From Macrocystis pyrifera (taxonomy: Eukaryota > Sar > Phaeophyceae > Laminariales > Laminariaceae): a stretch of 64,000 nt of DNA. Made by a program: the position numbers and the translations under genes. The stretch spans positions 8,972,571-9,036,570 of the forward strand of contig JASSKH010000029.1 in NCBI GenBank assembly GCA_031763025.1, given 5' to 3'. The notes under the pieces are model-generated. The model did not search any database. It saw nothing but the letters and a program-made list of their open reading frames with translations, and was not told the origin of the DNA. Numbering within the stretch: position 1 is the stretch's first letter; the number at the start of each line of letters is the position of its first letter. Below are positions 1 to 11,096 of this stretch, piece by piece.

Positions 1-427
1 TGTAGGACGCGCCGGCGCAAAAACGCAGCGCGATTGCCAAGCGAACCTCCGGCGAGATGACCCCCGCCCCGGTTCTTAACTCTTGAGTGGCAAGATGGGC
101 ACGAAGGACGAAGCGGGAGGTACAACACAACAGAGGACGGCCGAGCAAGTGGTGTGGGAGAAATAAAGACTCAGTAAAAAGGCGCTAAATGTATAGAGGG
201 AGAGCGGAGGGGGGGGGGGGTGTGGTTTCAGTGGGACCGATCGTCAATAGACACAACGAACAAATCGGATCGAACGTGGCGGAAAGGTACAATGCAAAAC
301 GGCAGCCTCTACTGGCTCATACAACAGCTTTTAATGAAACAACACAACACCGGTGCCGTGTACGTGCCAGTGGTGCCCCGTCCGTCATTTGTTCAGTACT
401 ACTGCTGTGCGTGTTCTCCACATAAGA
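1..427. other. Left-edge stretch without a supported gene
   Basis: No convincing coding frame is seen. The stretch is purine-rich and holds a run of ten G near 210. From about 408 it runs into a dispersed motif (family H) that ends in GAGCTCTGTGGTCACA near 513. Relatives of that motif lie at 9452-9570 on the plus strand and 60150-60277 on the minus strand. Confidence 0.5.
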
Positions 428-1511
428 CTGAAATTATCCCTTGTTCACATCCAGCACAACCAATGTCCGAGCCGACTGATATTTGACAGATGAGCTCTGT
501 GGTCACAAAGCGTAACCCTAAGAGATACACGTTGGAAATACAACAAGGGAATCAGGCTATAAAATGCAGACCGGAACACCAGCCGCATCGGCTAGTGTTC
601 GAGGGCGAGAAATATGCATACAGCACGCCAGCCTATTTGCAGGTAAGAACAAAAGAGATAACAGTGTCTGCGCAATAGAAAAATTAGTACGTGTTGTGCT
701 CATCTGCTCCCCCATCACCGACTGCACATCCGAAGGCCTTCGTCGAATATGCTCAAAACAACGACAATACGCATTTCATAATAGCGCATTATATTACTAG
801 CTTGTGACGGCAAATGTGTGACATGAGATTTGGGCTCTACTTATCTTCGACCAAAAATCTCCGGACGTTTTGGATTGGCTAGGCTTGCCCCGCGAGTGGC
901 CTTGGACTATGTCTGCTAGAGGCGGGGTTTCGCTATGACAAGAATTACTGTCATTGTTGCTTCATGCCTCCGCTGCCTGCTGCTACGGGAAATAGATAGG
1001 TGTTGCTGTTGTTGTTCCTGCTCTGCTGCTGCACGTCACGGACTGCTGCTACTGCAAGTAGGGTGCAAGTAGTGTCATGCTGCTGCTGCTGCTGCACAAG
1101 CAGTGCCGTTGCTGTGAGCGTTGCGGCAACCAAGTACTGCGGTGGTAAAGAAACGCTGCTGCCCACAACAAGCGCTACCGCAAGAAAGCGCTGCTGCAAG
1201 CGAGCGCTGCTGCAACCAAGAGAGCCGCCTGAAGCATCGCTGCTGTAAGCGCTGTTGCAGACGCTGCTGCTTCTGCTGCAGCAAGCGCGTGCACTCTTAC
1301 CACCACGCTCCTGACCTTTGCCACTACCACCCCTCTTCGAGAAGAGAAGGCAACAAGGAAGAATAAGGACGATCTCTTCATTGCGGCGGCGTTGCTTGCA
1401 CAGCGAGTATCGAGGAGCGCAACATCGACCGCATCTTTGCCTGTTGGTGGTTGCTGCTGCTTGCTGCCTCCGCAACTTGCAACTAATGCTGCCACTGATG
1501 CTGCTGCTGCT
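428..1511 (+). repeat. CTG-rich repeat family F, first tandem copy
   Basis: This unit is repeated almost exactly in the next 1.1 kb, with an offset of about 1084-1090 bp, so the pair is a tandem duplication. Its first third is ordinary sequence and its second half is a degenerate run of CTG/CTT/GCT codon-like triplets. A short open frame (490-651) ends at a good splice donor, GTAAGA at 652, and holds the residues LVFEGEKY, which loosely recall the start of FLYWCH-type zinc fingers; the match is too short to name. The long Leu/Cys/Gln frames over the CTG part are products of the triplet repeat and not likely proteins. Unlike the second copy, this one lacks the non-CTG tail. Confidence 0.8.
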
Positions 1512-2890
1512 GAAGTTATCCCTCGTTCACACCCGGCACAACCAATGTCCGAGCCGACTGATATTTGACGAGCTCTGTGGTCACAAAGCGTAACCCTAAG
1601 AGATACACGTTGGAATACAACAAGGGAATCAGCTATAAAATGCAGACCGGAACACCAGCCGCATCGGCTAGTGTTCGAGGGCGAAAAATATGCGAACAGC
1701 ACGCCAGACTATTTGCAGGTAAGAACAAAAGAGTTAACAGTGTCTGCGCAATAGAAAAATTAGTACGTGTTGTGCTCGTCTGCTCCCCCGTCACCGACTG
1801 CACATCCGAAGGCCTTCGTCGAATATGCTCAAAACAACGACAATACGCATTTCATAATAGCGCATTATATTACTAGCTTGTGACGGCAAATTTGTGACAT
1901 GAGATTTGGCCGATACTTATTTTCGACTAAAAATCTCCGGACGTTTTGGATTGGCCAGGCTTGCCCCGCGAGTGGCCTTGGACTATGTCTGCTAGAGGCG
2001 GGGTTTCGCTATGACGAGAATTACTGTCATTGTTGCTTCATGCCTCCGCTGCCTGCTGCTACGGGAAATAGATAGGCGTTGCTGTTGCTGTTCCTGCTCT
2101 GCTGCAGCACGTCACGGACTGCTGCTACTGCAAGTAGGGTGCAAGTAGTGTCATGCTGCTGCTGCTGCACAAGCAGTGTGCTGCTTGACGCAGTGCCGTT
2201 GCTGTGAGCGTTGCGGCAACCAAGTACTGCGGTGGTAAAGAAACGCTGCTGCTCACAGCAAGCGCTATTGCAAGAAAGCGCTGCTGCAAGCGAGCGCTGC
2301 TGCAACCAAGAGAGCCGCCTGAAGCATCGCTGCTGTAAGCGCTGTTGCAGACGCTGCTGCTTCTGCTGCAGCAAGCGCGTGCACTCTTACCACCACGCTC
2401 CTGACCTTTGCCACTACGACCCCTCTTCGAGAAGAGAAGGCAGCAAGGAAGAATAAGGACGATCTTCTCATTGCGGCGGCGTTGCTTGCGCAGCGAGTAT
2501 CGAGGAGCGCAACATCGACCGCATCTTTGCCTGTTGGTGGTTGCTGCTGCTTGCTGCCTCCGCAGCTTGCAATTGATGCTGCCACTGCTGCTGTTCTGCA
2601 GCTTGCAATTGCCGCTGGCACCGCTGCTGCTGCTGACACTGCTGCTGCTGCTGCTGTAAGTACTGTAGGTACTGCTGCTTGCACGACTTCTACGTATGTT
2701 ATGCTCGTTTGGTTCTGGGGGTGCTGCCGCTGCTGCAAGTTCTTAGTTCATTCAAACACAATCCCATATTTAGATCTTTTTCATCGACAATTATGCGCAT
2801 GCCGGAAGGTTTGCGACTATGATTTTCTTTCGGACGAACGCAAACCTTCGATAAACAAAGGTGTTTCGCGCAGCCACCCTAAAAATATGT
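1512..2890 (+). repeat. CTG-rich repeat family F, second tandem copy with tail
   Basis: This copy matches 428-1511 over its first 1.1 kb and then adds a tail (about 2650-2890). The tail contains ATTATGCGCATGCC and AAACCTTCGATAAACAAA. Both the CTG body and this tail recur, more diverged, at 57904-58925, so the family is dispersed as well as tandem. In this copy the short frame seen at 490-651 is not maintained. I see no terminal repeats or transposase, so the family cannot be assigned to a class. Confidence 0.8.
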
Positions 2891-3315
2891 AACAAAACCC
2901 AAGACGAAACCGAGAAATGGACAGAACAAAGCGCAATAGCAACACAGGTGAGAGGTAAAAAATGGTACCTTCTAAATAACAAACAAGAAGAAAAAAATCG
3001 AAAGTTATTGAAACAAGACGGCTCATGTTAAATCTGTGTTCGCGTAGCCTCGTACTTCTGTGTTAGTACTGCTGTACATCAACTGTCAAGGTTCCTGGCA
3101 CATAGTACTCCTGCACTCGGACCTGAAAGCACTGTATCACACGAGTACTGGTCTACCCTACAAAAAAAGGCGGCAAAAGTGAGCGACAACATTCAAAATA
3201 CGTGGGTTTCATACTGCATTTAATATACTATGCTTCCAAACACTATGATATGGACAAATTAATACCAGGTGCCACATACAAAATGTAGACGCTATACGGC
3301 AAGCATCATGTATGT
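2891..3315. other. Spacer without a recognised feature
   Basis: AT-rich intergenic DNA. Neither a coding frame, a repeat shared with the rest of the window, nor an RNA gene is recognisable. Confidence 0.4.
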
Positions 3316-3834
3316 TCACACGCACTCACTGGCAAACTTGGCATTGCGCCGGAGAGCAGGACGAAGAATGTTCAAGAGCTTGTGAAAAGACCGCTCCTCC
3401 ATGCGATATGTCCTGCGGAATTCCTTTGCGCCCACGGCGTACGCGGCGTGCCCTTTCCAATCGAGGCGGGATCGTTTCTTCGCTCGAGCTCGACGTCGAG
3501 GCGCGGCCTCGTGCAAGATAGCAAGAACAGCCAAACACGCGATCTCGACTTCGGCGTTCAGAGTGCCCTCTTTCCAAGGCGGAACGTCGTCGTCCGATCC
3601 TTCTCCCTCTGTGCTTTGCTCGTCCTCCTCCTCTGTGCTTTGCTCGTCCTTCTCGTCCTCGTCCTCGTCCTCCTCCTCCTGCTCTTCGAACCTTTCCTCC
3701 TCAAAGCTTCCCTCCACGAGCTCTCCCAGCGCCCTTTTACACTCACGCCTAGCGTCTACCTCGCTATGACCCAGACCAGCTGCTGCTGAGCCTCTTGCTT
3801 TTGCGTGGTTGTCAGGGCTAGACGGGGTAGCCAT
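3316..3834 (-). CDS. PIF/Harbinger-like transposase, N-terminal part only
   Basis: The start is placed at 3834 because its context is a perfect Kozak, GCCGCCATGG; the open frame itself begins at 3960. The product from there is about 172 residues. It begins MATPSSPDNHAK, then has a very acidic Glu/Asp stretch and a basic patch (RRRARAKKRSR), and ends in FRRTYRMEERSFHKLLNIL. The pattern FR-M--xxF--LL--L is what precedes the DDE catalytic domain in PIF/Harbinger transposases and their HARBI1/ALP1-like host relatives. The frame stops soon after this helix, but a textbook donor (GTGAGT, 3330-3325) sits just before the stop, so the catalytic part may have been on a second exon. No DDE domain is visible downstream on the minus strand, so the gene is a fragment or the rest has been lost. 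Family assignment is by pattern only. Confidence 0.5.
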   Translation of the reverse strand: MATPSSPDNHAKARGSAAAGLGHSEVDARRECKRALGELVEGSFEEERFEEQEEEDEDEDEKDEQSTEEEDEQSTEGEGSDDDVPPWKEGTLNAEVEIACLAVLAILHEAAPRRRARAKKRSRLDWKGHAAYAVGAKEFRRTYRMEERSFHKLLNILRPALRRNAKFASECV

Positions 3835-4051
3835 GGCGGCTTGCGAAAGAAAGGAAGGCGAGTGCAGCAGCAAGATGGCGCCTATGGCGTTGTTTGTACA
3901 ACCTTGTGAAGGCGTTATAGGGCTAAAACAGCAAATAAAATAGCAAATGTCACTTTCCAAAAACTTGCCAACGAAGCGGGACGGAAATACCCAGAAAAAA
4001 CTTTGGCAAGTTTTTTGCTATTTTGGCAAGTCCCCATTTCCATAAATTTTG

Positions 4052-5210
4052 CAAGGCGCTTCGCTCCGCGGGCGGCCTTCGCCGCCCGGTACGCTCGCTC
4101 AGGAAGGAAGGAAACATCAAATTATGCGAAGCAGACATTGTTTTTTTTTTTATGGCCCCTGTAGTTTAGCTGTAAACTGGCGACTTGATAATGCCAAGAG
4201 TCTCGCCGCCATGCTTCAGGAGAAAACAGCTCGAACGCCACATATGCTTCGCGTCGCGGGCGGTTTTCCGCTACGCTCGCTCACACGTCGTACATACGTA
4301 CATACCCCAGTTAGGGTACACTTATTTTCTTCTTTCGATATGCTCTGTGTCTGTGTACTCGTCGTATGTACGAAAGATAAAGCACAGAACGGCACAGCAA
4401 CACAGCAAAAACAATGAAAAAGAAACCGAAAAAATCTAAAACAAAAAAAAATCCCCGTCCCCTTTTGTGTAATAATTTACTACTTGAGTGGAACACCTTA
4501 CACCAGTCAAAAAAAAAAAAAAAAAAAAAAATGAAAAAAAGAAAAAATCTTACAGCAGAGCTTCTCTCTCAGCCTCGTACGCCGCCCGCCCCTCTCGCGA
4601 CCATCTCGCCACCGATTCAGTCCGGATAAAGCTTCCCTCCCTCTCTTCCACAGTGAGCCCCGTCGCCCGCCTCGCGTGAAACCCGGTGCTCACCGTCGAC
4701 CTCGACGAAAGCTCGACAATGTTGGTGTTCATTCGGGGTACCTCCCTCTTGTGGCTCTCGGCCCGGTCGCAAAAATATGCACCACTTGAATATTATCTTA
4801 CAATCTTTAACGAACCTTAAATACTCGTACGTACTCTATCCTAGATCACAAATGGAGGCCAGACAGAGCCTATTGATGCATCCCTCGTGTCTCGAGGCAC
4901 ACGCGACGCCTAGGCACGAAAGCGGCGACCGCGCTCCTTGCAACTCCCCCTCTACTCGCCAGCATCCGCTGACACCCGCGACGGTGCCGGGTTCGCCCGC
5001 GCGACCGTGCTCGGAGTACACGCACGCACACGAAAAGAAGAAAAAAAAGGGAAGACGGACTGAAAGTACGACGAGAAATGGAGAAAACAAAGAGGCGCTG
5101 GAACGGTCCGGCAAGTAATAAACGGAGGCGATTCCCAAGTGGGAGCTCTGAGAGGCCAGGGATGTACCAACCGAGCACGCTCAGAGGTTGAGATATCTAT
5201 AAGTAGTTCT
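4052..5210 (+). repeat. Repeat D, copy 1 (outside the hAT element)
   Basis: A 1159-bp unit running from CAAGGCGCTTCGCTCCGC to AAGTAGTTCT. It is the reverse complement of 6498-7658 at high identity along its whole length, so the two form a large inverted repeat with about 1.3 kb between the arms. Near the left end is a perfect 8-bp hairpin with a CTTC loop (CGGGCGGC/GCCGCCCG). It holds a long A-run at about 4510-4530. A third, more diverged copy is split between 57440-57903 and 62180-62400. No terminal inverted repeats or clean target duplication are seen, so its class is unknown. Confidence 0.85.
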
Positions 5211-6311
5211 GTATAAGAAACTAAGAAAGCACGTCAGCTGTGAGTTCAACCGATCGGCAGATCGATCGATACTCAACTTTGCAAGCTGCGTGAACCGCGC
5301 GCGTTTTCCATAATTTCCCTCGCGATTGACTACTGGCCAGAGATTCCCCTGGATGCCACCAGGGTCGACGAGACGAAAATACTTGCAGCTGGTTCGATTA
5401 CCAATTGATTTCGGCCAGTACCATTTCGCGCACTGAAACAGCAGATCGACACGTGAGGGCCGGGGTACACAAGACAGTCGAAAGTTGGTTTACAACAGTT
5501 CGCACGTGACATACACACCAAGCTACCGGAAATTTTTAATACTCCCTGTAAATGTTGCAGCAGGTCTTGACGTACAAGTACGTGTTTTTGGTGAATCTCA
5601 CTATCGTACATGTTCTTGGCCTCTTCAGCTCTTGATACATGAAAAACGCAGCAAGCACACACCTGTAAAATAGCAGAAGGCGATCCAACAGCACAGGAGG
5701 TGATGTTCGTGTTTTCTGCAGGCAGGCTAGCGAGTGGCGCATCTCGATCCCACAGCTCCTTGTTCCACGTCAGACGTTCTACCAGGCAATACGATCACGA
5801 GAGCTGGATCCCAAAGCTCGCCCTGCACACGATGCCAAGAAGATGGAAACAAAGGCTAAAACTGAACGCGAGCGTCACTCTACAGCCTCCTGTCGTGTTG
5901 ATCATTCCGAATCTCAACGACGTCCGGTCCTTGAACATGGTCCGGATCTTGATTGGAGGATTTTGTAGATCCTTGCTTGTGCATGAATGTACCTACAGTA
6001 AAGAATGATCAAGAACGTATGATTAGGATTATTTGGCATGTTGTATCTGGATTTTCATATCACAGCAGTACCATGGTACGGATCCTGCTATTGGTACATC
6101 GTTCACACCGGTATATCACGTACTGAATAGTAGTTGGTCATAAAACACCAAATTCTTGAAAGCAACTACGAGGAAGCCCGATACATGTATCTGCCCAGAG
6201 CAGAAATGATTTGTAATTTTAGCAAAAAACTTGCCAAAACTTGCCAAATACCGGTCGTTAGAAACGGCCCTAAGTTAGCAAAAAACTTGCCAAAACTTGC
6301 CAAATACCGGT
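5211..6311. other. Spacer between the arms of repeat D
   Basis: No gene is supported. It contains dispersed motif E (5230-5292, listed separately). Its right end has two tandem 54-bp units (about 6219-6319) with AACTTGCCAAAACTTGCC and CCGGTCGTTAGAA. The hAT element landed in the second of these units. Confidence 0.45.
5230..5292 (+). repeat. Dispersed motif E, copy 1
   Basis: A short repeat with ACGTCAGCTGTGAGTTC near its left end and ACTCAACTTTGCAAGCTGCG at its right end. The other copies are at 8700-8778 (reverse) and 28735-28819 (forward). Copies 1 and 2 bracket the hAT element in inverted orientation, but they are 0.2-1 kb from its ends and so are not its termini. Confidence 0.65.
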
Positions 6312-6319
6312 CGTTAGAA
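6312..6319. repeat. hAT target-site duplication, left
   Basis: CGTTAGAA, identical to 8534-8541 on the other side of the element. Confidence 0.85.
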
Positions 6320-8533
6320 TAGAGTTGCACCCCGTCTGACTGAGAACCGGGTACCCGGTGGCGGGTATCCGGAACCGTCGGAACCGGAATCGTCCCGGTC
6401 CAACTCACGGAACCGCGGGTATTTGCACCCCAGGTACCCGGGTACCCGTCAGTTGTGGTATACGGAGCGCTCAAGACCGGGGTATGGGTTGATTTATAGA
6501 ACTACTTACAGATATCTCAACCTCTGAGCGTGCTCGGTTGGTACATCCCTGGCCTCTCAGAGCTCCCACTTGGGAATCGCTTCCGTTTATTACTTGCCGG
6601 ACCGTTCCAGCGCGTCTTTGTTTTCTCCATTTCTCGTCGTACTTTCAGTCCTTCTTCCCTTTTTTCTTCTTTCGTTTCGTGTGCGTGCGTGTACTCCGAG
6701 CACGGTCGCGCGGGCGAACCCGGCACCGTCGCGGGTGTCAGCGGATGCTGGCGAGTAGAGGGGGAGTTGCAAGGAGCGCGGTCGCCGCTTTCGTGCCTAG
6801 GCGTCGCGTGTGCCTCGAGACACGAGGGATGCATCAATAGGCTCTGTCTGGCCTCCATTTGTGATTTAGGATAGAGTACGTACGAGTATTTAAGGTTCGT
6901 TCGGGATTGTAAGATAATATTCAAGTGGTGCATATTTTTGCGACCGGGCCGAGATTCACAAGAGGGAGGTACCCCGAATGAGCACCAACATTGTCGAGCT
7001 TTTGTCGAGGTCGACGGTGAGCACCGGGTTTCACGCGAGGCGGGCGACGGGGCTCACTGTGGAAGAGAGGGAGGAAGCTTTACCCGGACTGAATCGGTGG
7101 CGAGATGGTCGCGAGAGGGGCGGGCGGCGTACGAGGCTGAGAGAGAAGCTCTGCTGTAAGCTGTTTTCTTTTTTTCATTTTTATTTATTTTTGACTGGTG
7201 TAAAGTGTTCCACTCAAGTAGTAAATTATTACACGAAAGGGGACGGGGATTTTTTTTGTTTTAGATTTTTTTTCGGTTTCTTTTTCATTGTTTTTGCTGT
7301 GTTGCTGTGCCGTTCTGTGCTTTATCTTTCGTACATACGACGAGTACACAGACACAGAGCATATCGAAAGAAGAAAATAAGTACCCTACCTGGGGTATGT
7401 ACGTATGTACGACGTGTGAGCGAGCGTAGCGGAAAACCGCCCGCGACGCGAAGCATATGTGGCGTCCGAGCTGTTTTCTCCTGAAGCATGGCGGCGGGAC
7501 TCTTGGCATTATCAAGTCGCCAGTTTGCAGCTAACTACCGGGGCCATAAAAAAAACAATACTCAATCATGCACCTCTGTCCGCTTCGCATAATTTGATGT
7601 TTCCTTCCTGAGCGAGCGTAGCGGGCGGCGTAGGCCGCCCGCGGAGCGAAGCGCCTTGTATATACATACACTGATGTGCCCATAGACTCTCGTCTCTCGC
7701 CCCCTGTCTGTCGCGGAGGGATTTGTCGCTCTGCTGTAATTAACTCAGTTGATTTTAGCTACGCTCGCGAAGTACGGCGGGGCACGGTTGCCTCTCTAGG
7801 AAGCGGAGCAACCCTAGCTGCACGATCAAGCCGACTGCCAGCGCGCGCGCCGCTGGTTTTGACCATTCGATCATATAGACGTACGTTGCAACCTTGTGAA
7901 ACATGATACCAGGCGATATTGGACCCACCGCATTTTTTGCGCGCTCGCGTGAACCTTCCGCGAAACGAGTAACAACATAAAAAAAAAACAGTCAATAATA
8001 ACGACGCTCTTTTATTATTTTTCTTTGTTTCTGAATGTGGGTTGTTGTCACATGGTTTCATTGATGCAAGCTAATAAGCTTAATATATTCGAAGGATTTC
8101 CCGATGACTTGACCAGCGAAACAATGATAAGGGTAGAAAGAAAATGGCACCGATGATTGATCGCTTATGTTTCAGCTCCCCTCTCCCCAACTCTCCACTC
8201 GATCCCACACAGAATATCCCACGTGCCTTCTGCCATATTTTTTCAGCATGGTTCATCGAGAGAGACGAAATGAAGTCTTGCCCTCCCACAGCCTTACCAC
8301 GCTGCTGCTCACAGGCTAATAAAGGGGGAGTAAATGGTGTATGGTAATGCGGGTACTCGGGTACCGGTGTCCCGCTCAAAACCTAAAATGGGAGCAAAAT
8401 AGTGTCTGGTAACCCGGGTACCCGGGTACCCGTGTCCGCTGGACCCCCGGGTACCCGGTTCCGGTTCCGTCTGGAACGCCTCCCACCCGGTCGGGTACCC
8501 GGTTCCAATTTTTGAGGCCGGGGTGCAACTCTA
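6320..8533. mobile_element. hAT-superfamily non-autonomous DNA transposon (2214 bp)
   Basis: The ends are inverted repeats of 15 bp, TAGAGTTGCACCCCG on the left and its exact complement on the right. They are flanked by a perfect 8-bp target duplication, CGTTAGAA (6312-6319 and 8534-8541). An 8-bp duplication and an end beginning TAGAG are hallmarks of hAT elements. Just inside each end are clusters of GGGTACCCGG-type palindromes (6350-6450 and 8345-8510), comparable to the subterminal motifs bound by plant hAT transposases. No hAT dimerisation domain or BED finger is seen inside, so the element is probably mobilised in trans. Its middle is repeat D copy 2. The flanking tandem unit at 6257-6275 keeps the uninterrupted sequence CGTTAGAAACGGCCC, which confirms the insertion point. 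Confidence 0.85.
6498..7658 (-). repeat. Repeat D, copy 2, inside the hAT element
   Basis: A 1161-bp reverse-complement copy of 4052-5210, differing by scattered substitutions and small indels. It makes up more than half of the hAT element. Either D was inserted into or captured by the hAT element, or D is a hAT internal region of which copy 1 is a stranded piece. Copy 1 has no hAT termini beside it, which favours capture or independent insertion. Confidence 0.85.
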
Positions 8534-8541
8534 CGTTAGAA
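8534..8541. repeat. hAT target-site duplication, right
   Basis: CGTTAGAA, identical to 6312-6319. Confidence 0.85.
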
Positions 8542-9382
8542 ACGCCCCTTAGAAATACCCCGGGCAGCATCCAGGGGAGCCGTTGGCCTATATCTTTGAC
8601 AAGGAATTACATACCTGGTGGTATAGACTATACGCGCGTTCAGTTTATCACAATACTTGTAAAATTCGGTAACAAAATGGAATATTGACGAGACGTATTA
8701 CGCAGGTTGCAAAGTTGATTGAGTATCAACTATTTAATCAGTGGAACTCACAGCTGACGTATATCAAAATTTATAAAATGCTTGTCGTCTTCCTTTTCTT
8801 TTGCGTTTTTTCTTGTCCATTACTTTTTTTATGCTCCTCTGGTGTTCTTAATAGCGGAGTAAGTATGTATGTTTTTTTTTTGCTTATCTCTGTTCTACAC
8901 CCCTCGCGTAGCTTGCAAGCCTGCCATCTGCGAAAATCTGCGCATTACTTATCTCGTGTTTTTTCCTTTATTGATTTGTTGCTCTCTTGCTTGAATCGTT
9001 TTTGTTTGTTTTTGTTTCTCTCTTCCCTTTTAGATTTTCGATTTTCGACTTTGTTTTTCGATTTTTCGACGTCGAGAAGTTGTTTTTTTCATCCTGTGTA
9101 TTTGATCCTGGGTCGTATGCGGTCTTCTCGGTTTGTGTGACGACTTGTGCAGCGTAGCGCATGACATATACTTGATCCGCACAAGTGCGGACCTCACCTT
9201 TTATTTTGCGTGAGGTGTACTGTAGATGTGAATAGGGTTGTCATGATGTGTATCGTTCTTTGCTTGTTTTTTCTTTCTACCGAGGAATTCTTCCACTCCA
9301 GATTTATCGTTATTGGAGCCTATCCTCAAGAATACATTGCATCGTGACGATCAGTTAATGTGAGAACAACAACACTATATTC
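8542..9382. other. Spacer without a supported gene
   Basis: T-rich on the plus strand. The 151-residue plus-strand frame at 8685-9140 is dominated by Phe/Leu/Ser from T runs and does not look like a real protein. Motif E copy 2 lies at 8700-8778 (reverse). Confidence 0.4.
8700..8778 (-). repeat. Dispersed motif E, copy 2
   Basis: Reverse-strand copy of the motif at 5230-5292. It shares the extended left flank TTTTATAAATTTTGA with the copy at 28735. Confidence 0.65.
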
Positions 9383-10646
9383 ACAAGGTTCTCCACTCCG
9401 GGAGGTGCCGTGGCGCAAGAACGAAATATTTCTCGTTCGTGTAAAATGTGTGTGTGTGTTCTTCACATTAAACCGTTCTTCTACTCGTCGACATCCAGCA
9501 AGCCCAGTGTCCGTGCTGATTCTTCGCCCTAGAAAGATACGAGCTCTGTGGTCACAGACTACGACACAGAGATAACACACCGTAATGCATTATTAGCCTA
9601 CGCAATACCACGCCTTCGCACTAGGTGCGGCCGACACAACATACATACATACGCCAGCAACCACAATACACCATAATAAAGAACGAGAAGCAACGAAGAA
9701 ACCAAACCGAAAAAGAAAAAGAAAAGGAGAAGAATCCCAAATAAATAAATAAAATGGGAAGCCAAAGCTCAGACACATACTTACCCCGACATAAGCCAAA
9801 AGGGACGTGCAAGGGAGAAGAAACGAGAAGGAAAAAGGGAACCATGCATCCCGGTGAATACTTAACTAATTAAAAAGAGAAATAATGAGTGGGCCAAAAC
9901 ACGCTCGTCACCCACCCACTATGTAGTACTTCTTTCATAAGGATAAGAAGGGGAAAATATAGGAAAAAGTTGAGTCATGGAAAAAAAATCAAAGCACCAA
10001 GCCAATACATACCGAACGGCCGCAGCAGTTGGCGGTACGAGTAGCAAACAAACGTCCAACCTATTTGTCGGCCTGGTACCTTGCTACCCTATCTGCGGTC
10101 TCTCTGCTACTCTCTTCTACCGCGGTTTCCGTTCTGCCCCTCCTGTTCCCCCCCCTGCCTACCTAAACACCTGTTTAGAACTAGCGGCATCCACCATCGT
10201 TAATCATGTGAAGAACACACACACATTTCTTTTGTAGACTAACTATACTGCTGTTTGTGGAAATAGTGTGGGACCATTATTTATTACGAAGGACCATAGT
10301 AAAAAGGACTTACGGCACACACAAAAACTTACGCATTAACCTATTATTACTAACAATATTATTTGGTCATGTTTGCCATGGACCCCGTCATAATACGATA
10401 ATATACCTAAAGAGATGAGTACCGGTTAGTGGATATTATTGACCCTGAACAGATGTCTCGCGGCGGTCAATCCAATGTTTTTGCGGCGTACACTCAATCG
10501 AGTACATATGTCGAGTGAGATCGAGGTTGCGACATGATACTTTATGACCGGCTGAATAAAATCCAGCACACACTACAAGAGTATTCCTGCAAAAGAAGGT
10601 TTCACAGATGGATACAGTAGATCTCGAAAACGATTTGTAGTCCAAG
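9383..10646 (+). repeat. Repeat G, copy 1, left part
   Basis: It begins ACAAGGTTCTCCACTCCGGG, as does copy 2 at 16741 (ACAAGGTTCCCCTCCGGG). From about 10190 to 10646 it aligns with 16850-17212, sharing the GTGAAGAACACAC, GTGTGGGA-CATTA and TGTGACCGGCTGA-type blocks. It stops abruptly at the LTR border, and the family resumes at 15979 on the other side of element B1. It includes a copy of motif H (9452-9570). Confidence 0.75.
9452..9570 (+). repeat. Dispersed motif H, copy within G
   Basis: A block running from TGTGTTCTTCACAT through GACATCCAGCA and CAGTGTCCG to GAGCTCTGTGGTCACA. Related blocks are at about 410-520 (+) and 60150-60277 (-). Function unknown. Confidence 0.55.
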
Positions 10647-11096
10647 TGTCATAGAGTCGAGCGGTGCGCGTGTCATGCGTGATGGCGTAGTCTCGTCGGG
10701 CTTTCCGATCGATGTAGCTTATGTTCCTCACATTCCAAAGCATCATGTAGTAATTCGTTCTCAGAACAAACAGGGCCATAGGTCGGCTGGCACGCACTAA
10801 CACGCTCAAGCTCTATCCGTACATTGCAAAGACTGCCACCTGCATTCCCGTTGTTCCACCCAGCCTGCGTAACATACGCCTAAGCCATCTCCTAGTTGTC
10901 TCACTCGGTACTCTTTTGGTGTGGGGAAACACTGCCGGCAACAGGACGAGCTATAAGATGCGGAAGGGGTGGAAAAGGGTTATGACCGTCTGCTCACATC
11001 CCTACAGTCTCCGGGTTCCATTCGCATTGTTCCCTTTTCCTACATGCTGTGTCCACTTCTGGAAACCTCTGGAATCCTTGGATTACCGCCGTAACA
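10647..11096 (-). repeat. LTR of element B1 (3' LTR in element sense)
   Basis: 450 bp, TGTCA...TAACA on the plus strand. It aligns end to end with 15507-15978 and 44841-45319. Confidence 0.8.

Noticed and set aside
951-1702. Overlapping 80-175 codon frames on both strands over the CTG-rich repeat
   Set aside because: They are Leu/Cys/Gln/Ala read-outs of degenerate CTG triplets; several frames are open at once and there is no start or splice logic.
5230-8778. Inverted motif E copies as terminal inverted repeats of a larger transposon enclosing the hAT element
   Set aside because: The copies are ragged, lack a target duplication, and a third copy stands alone at 28735.
8685-9140. 151-codon plus frame, Phe/Leu/Ser-rich, resembling a membrane protein
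   Set aside because: Its hydrophobicity comes from T runs; there is no charged pattern, Kozak context or homologue-like motif.
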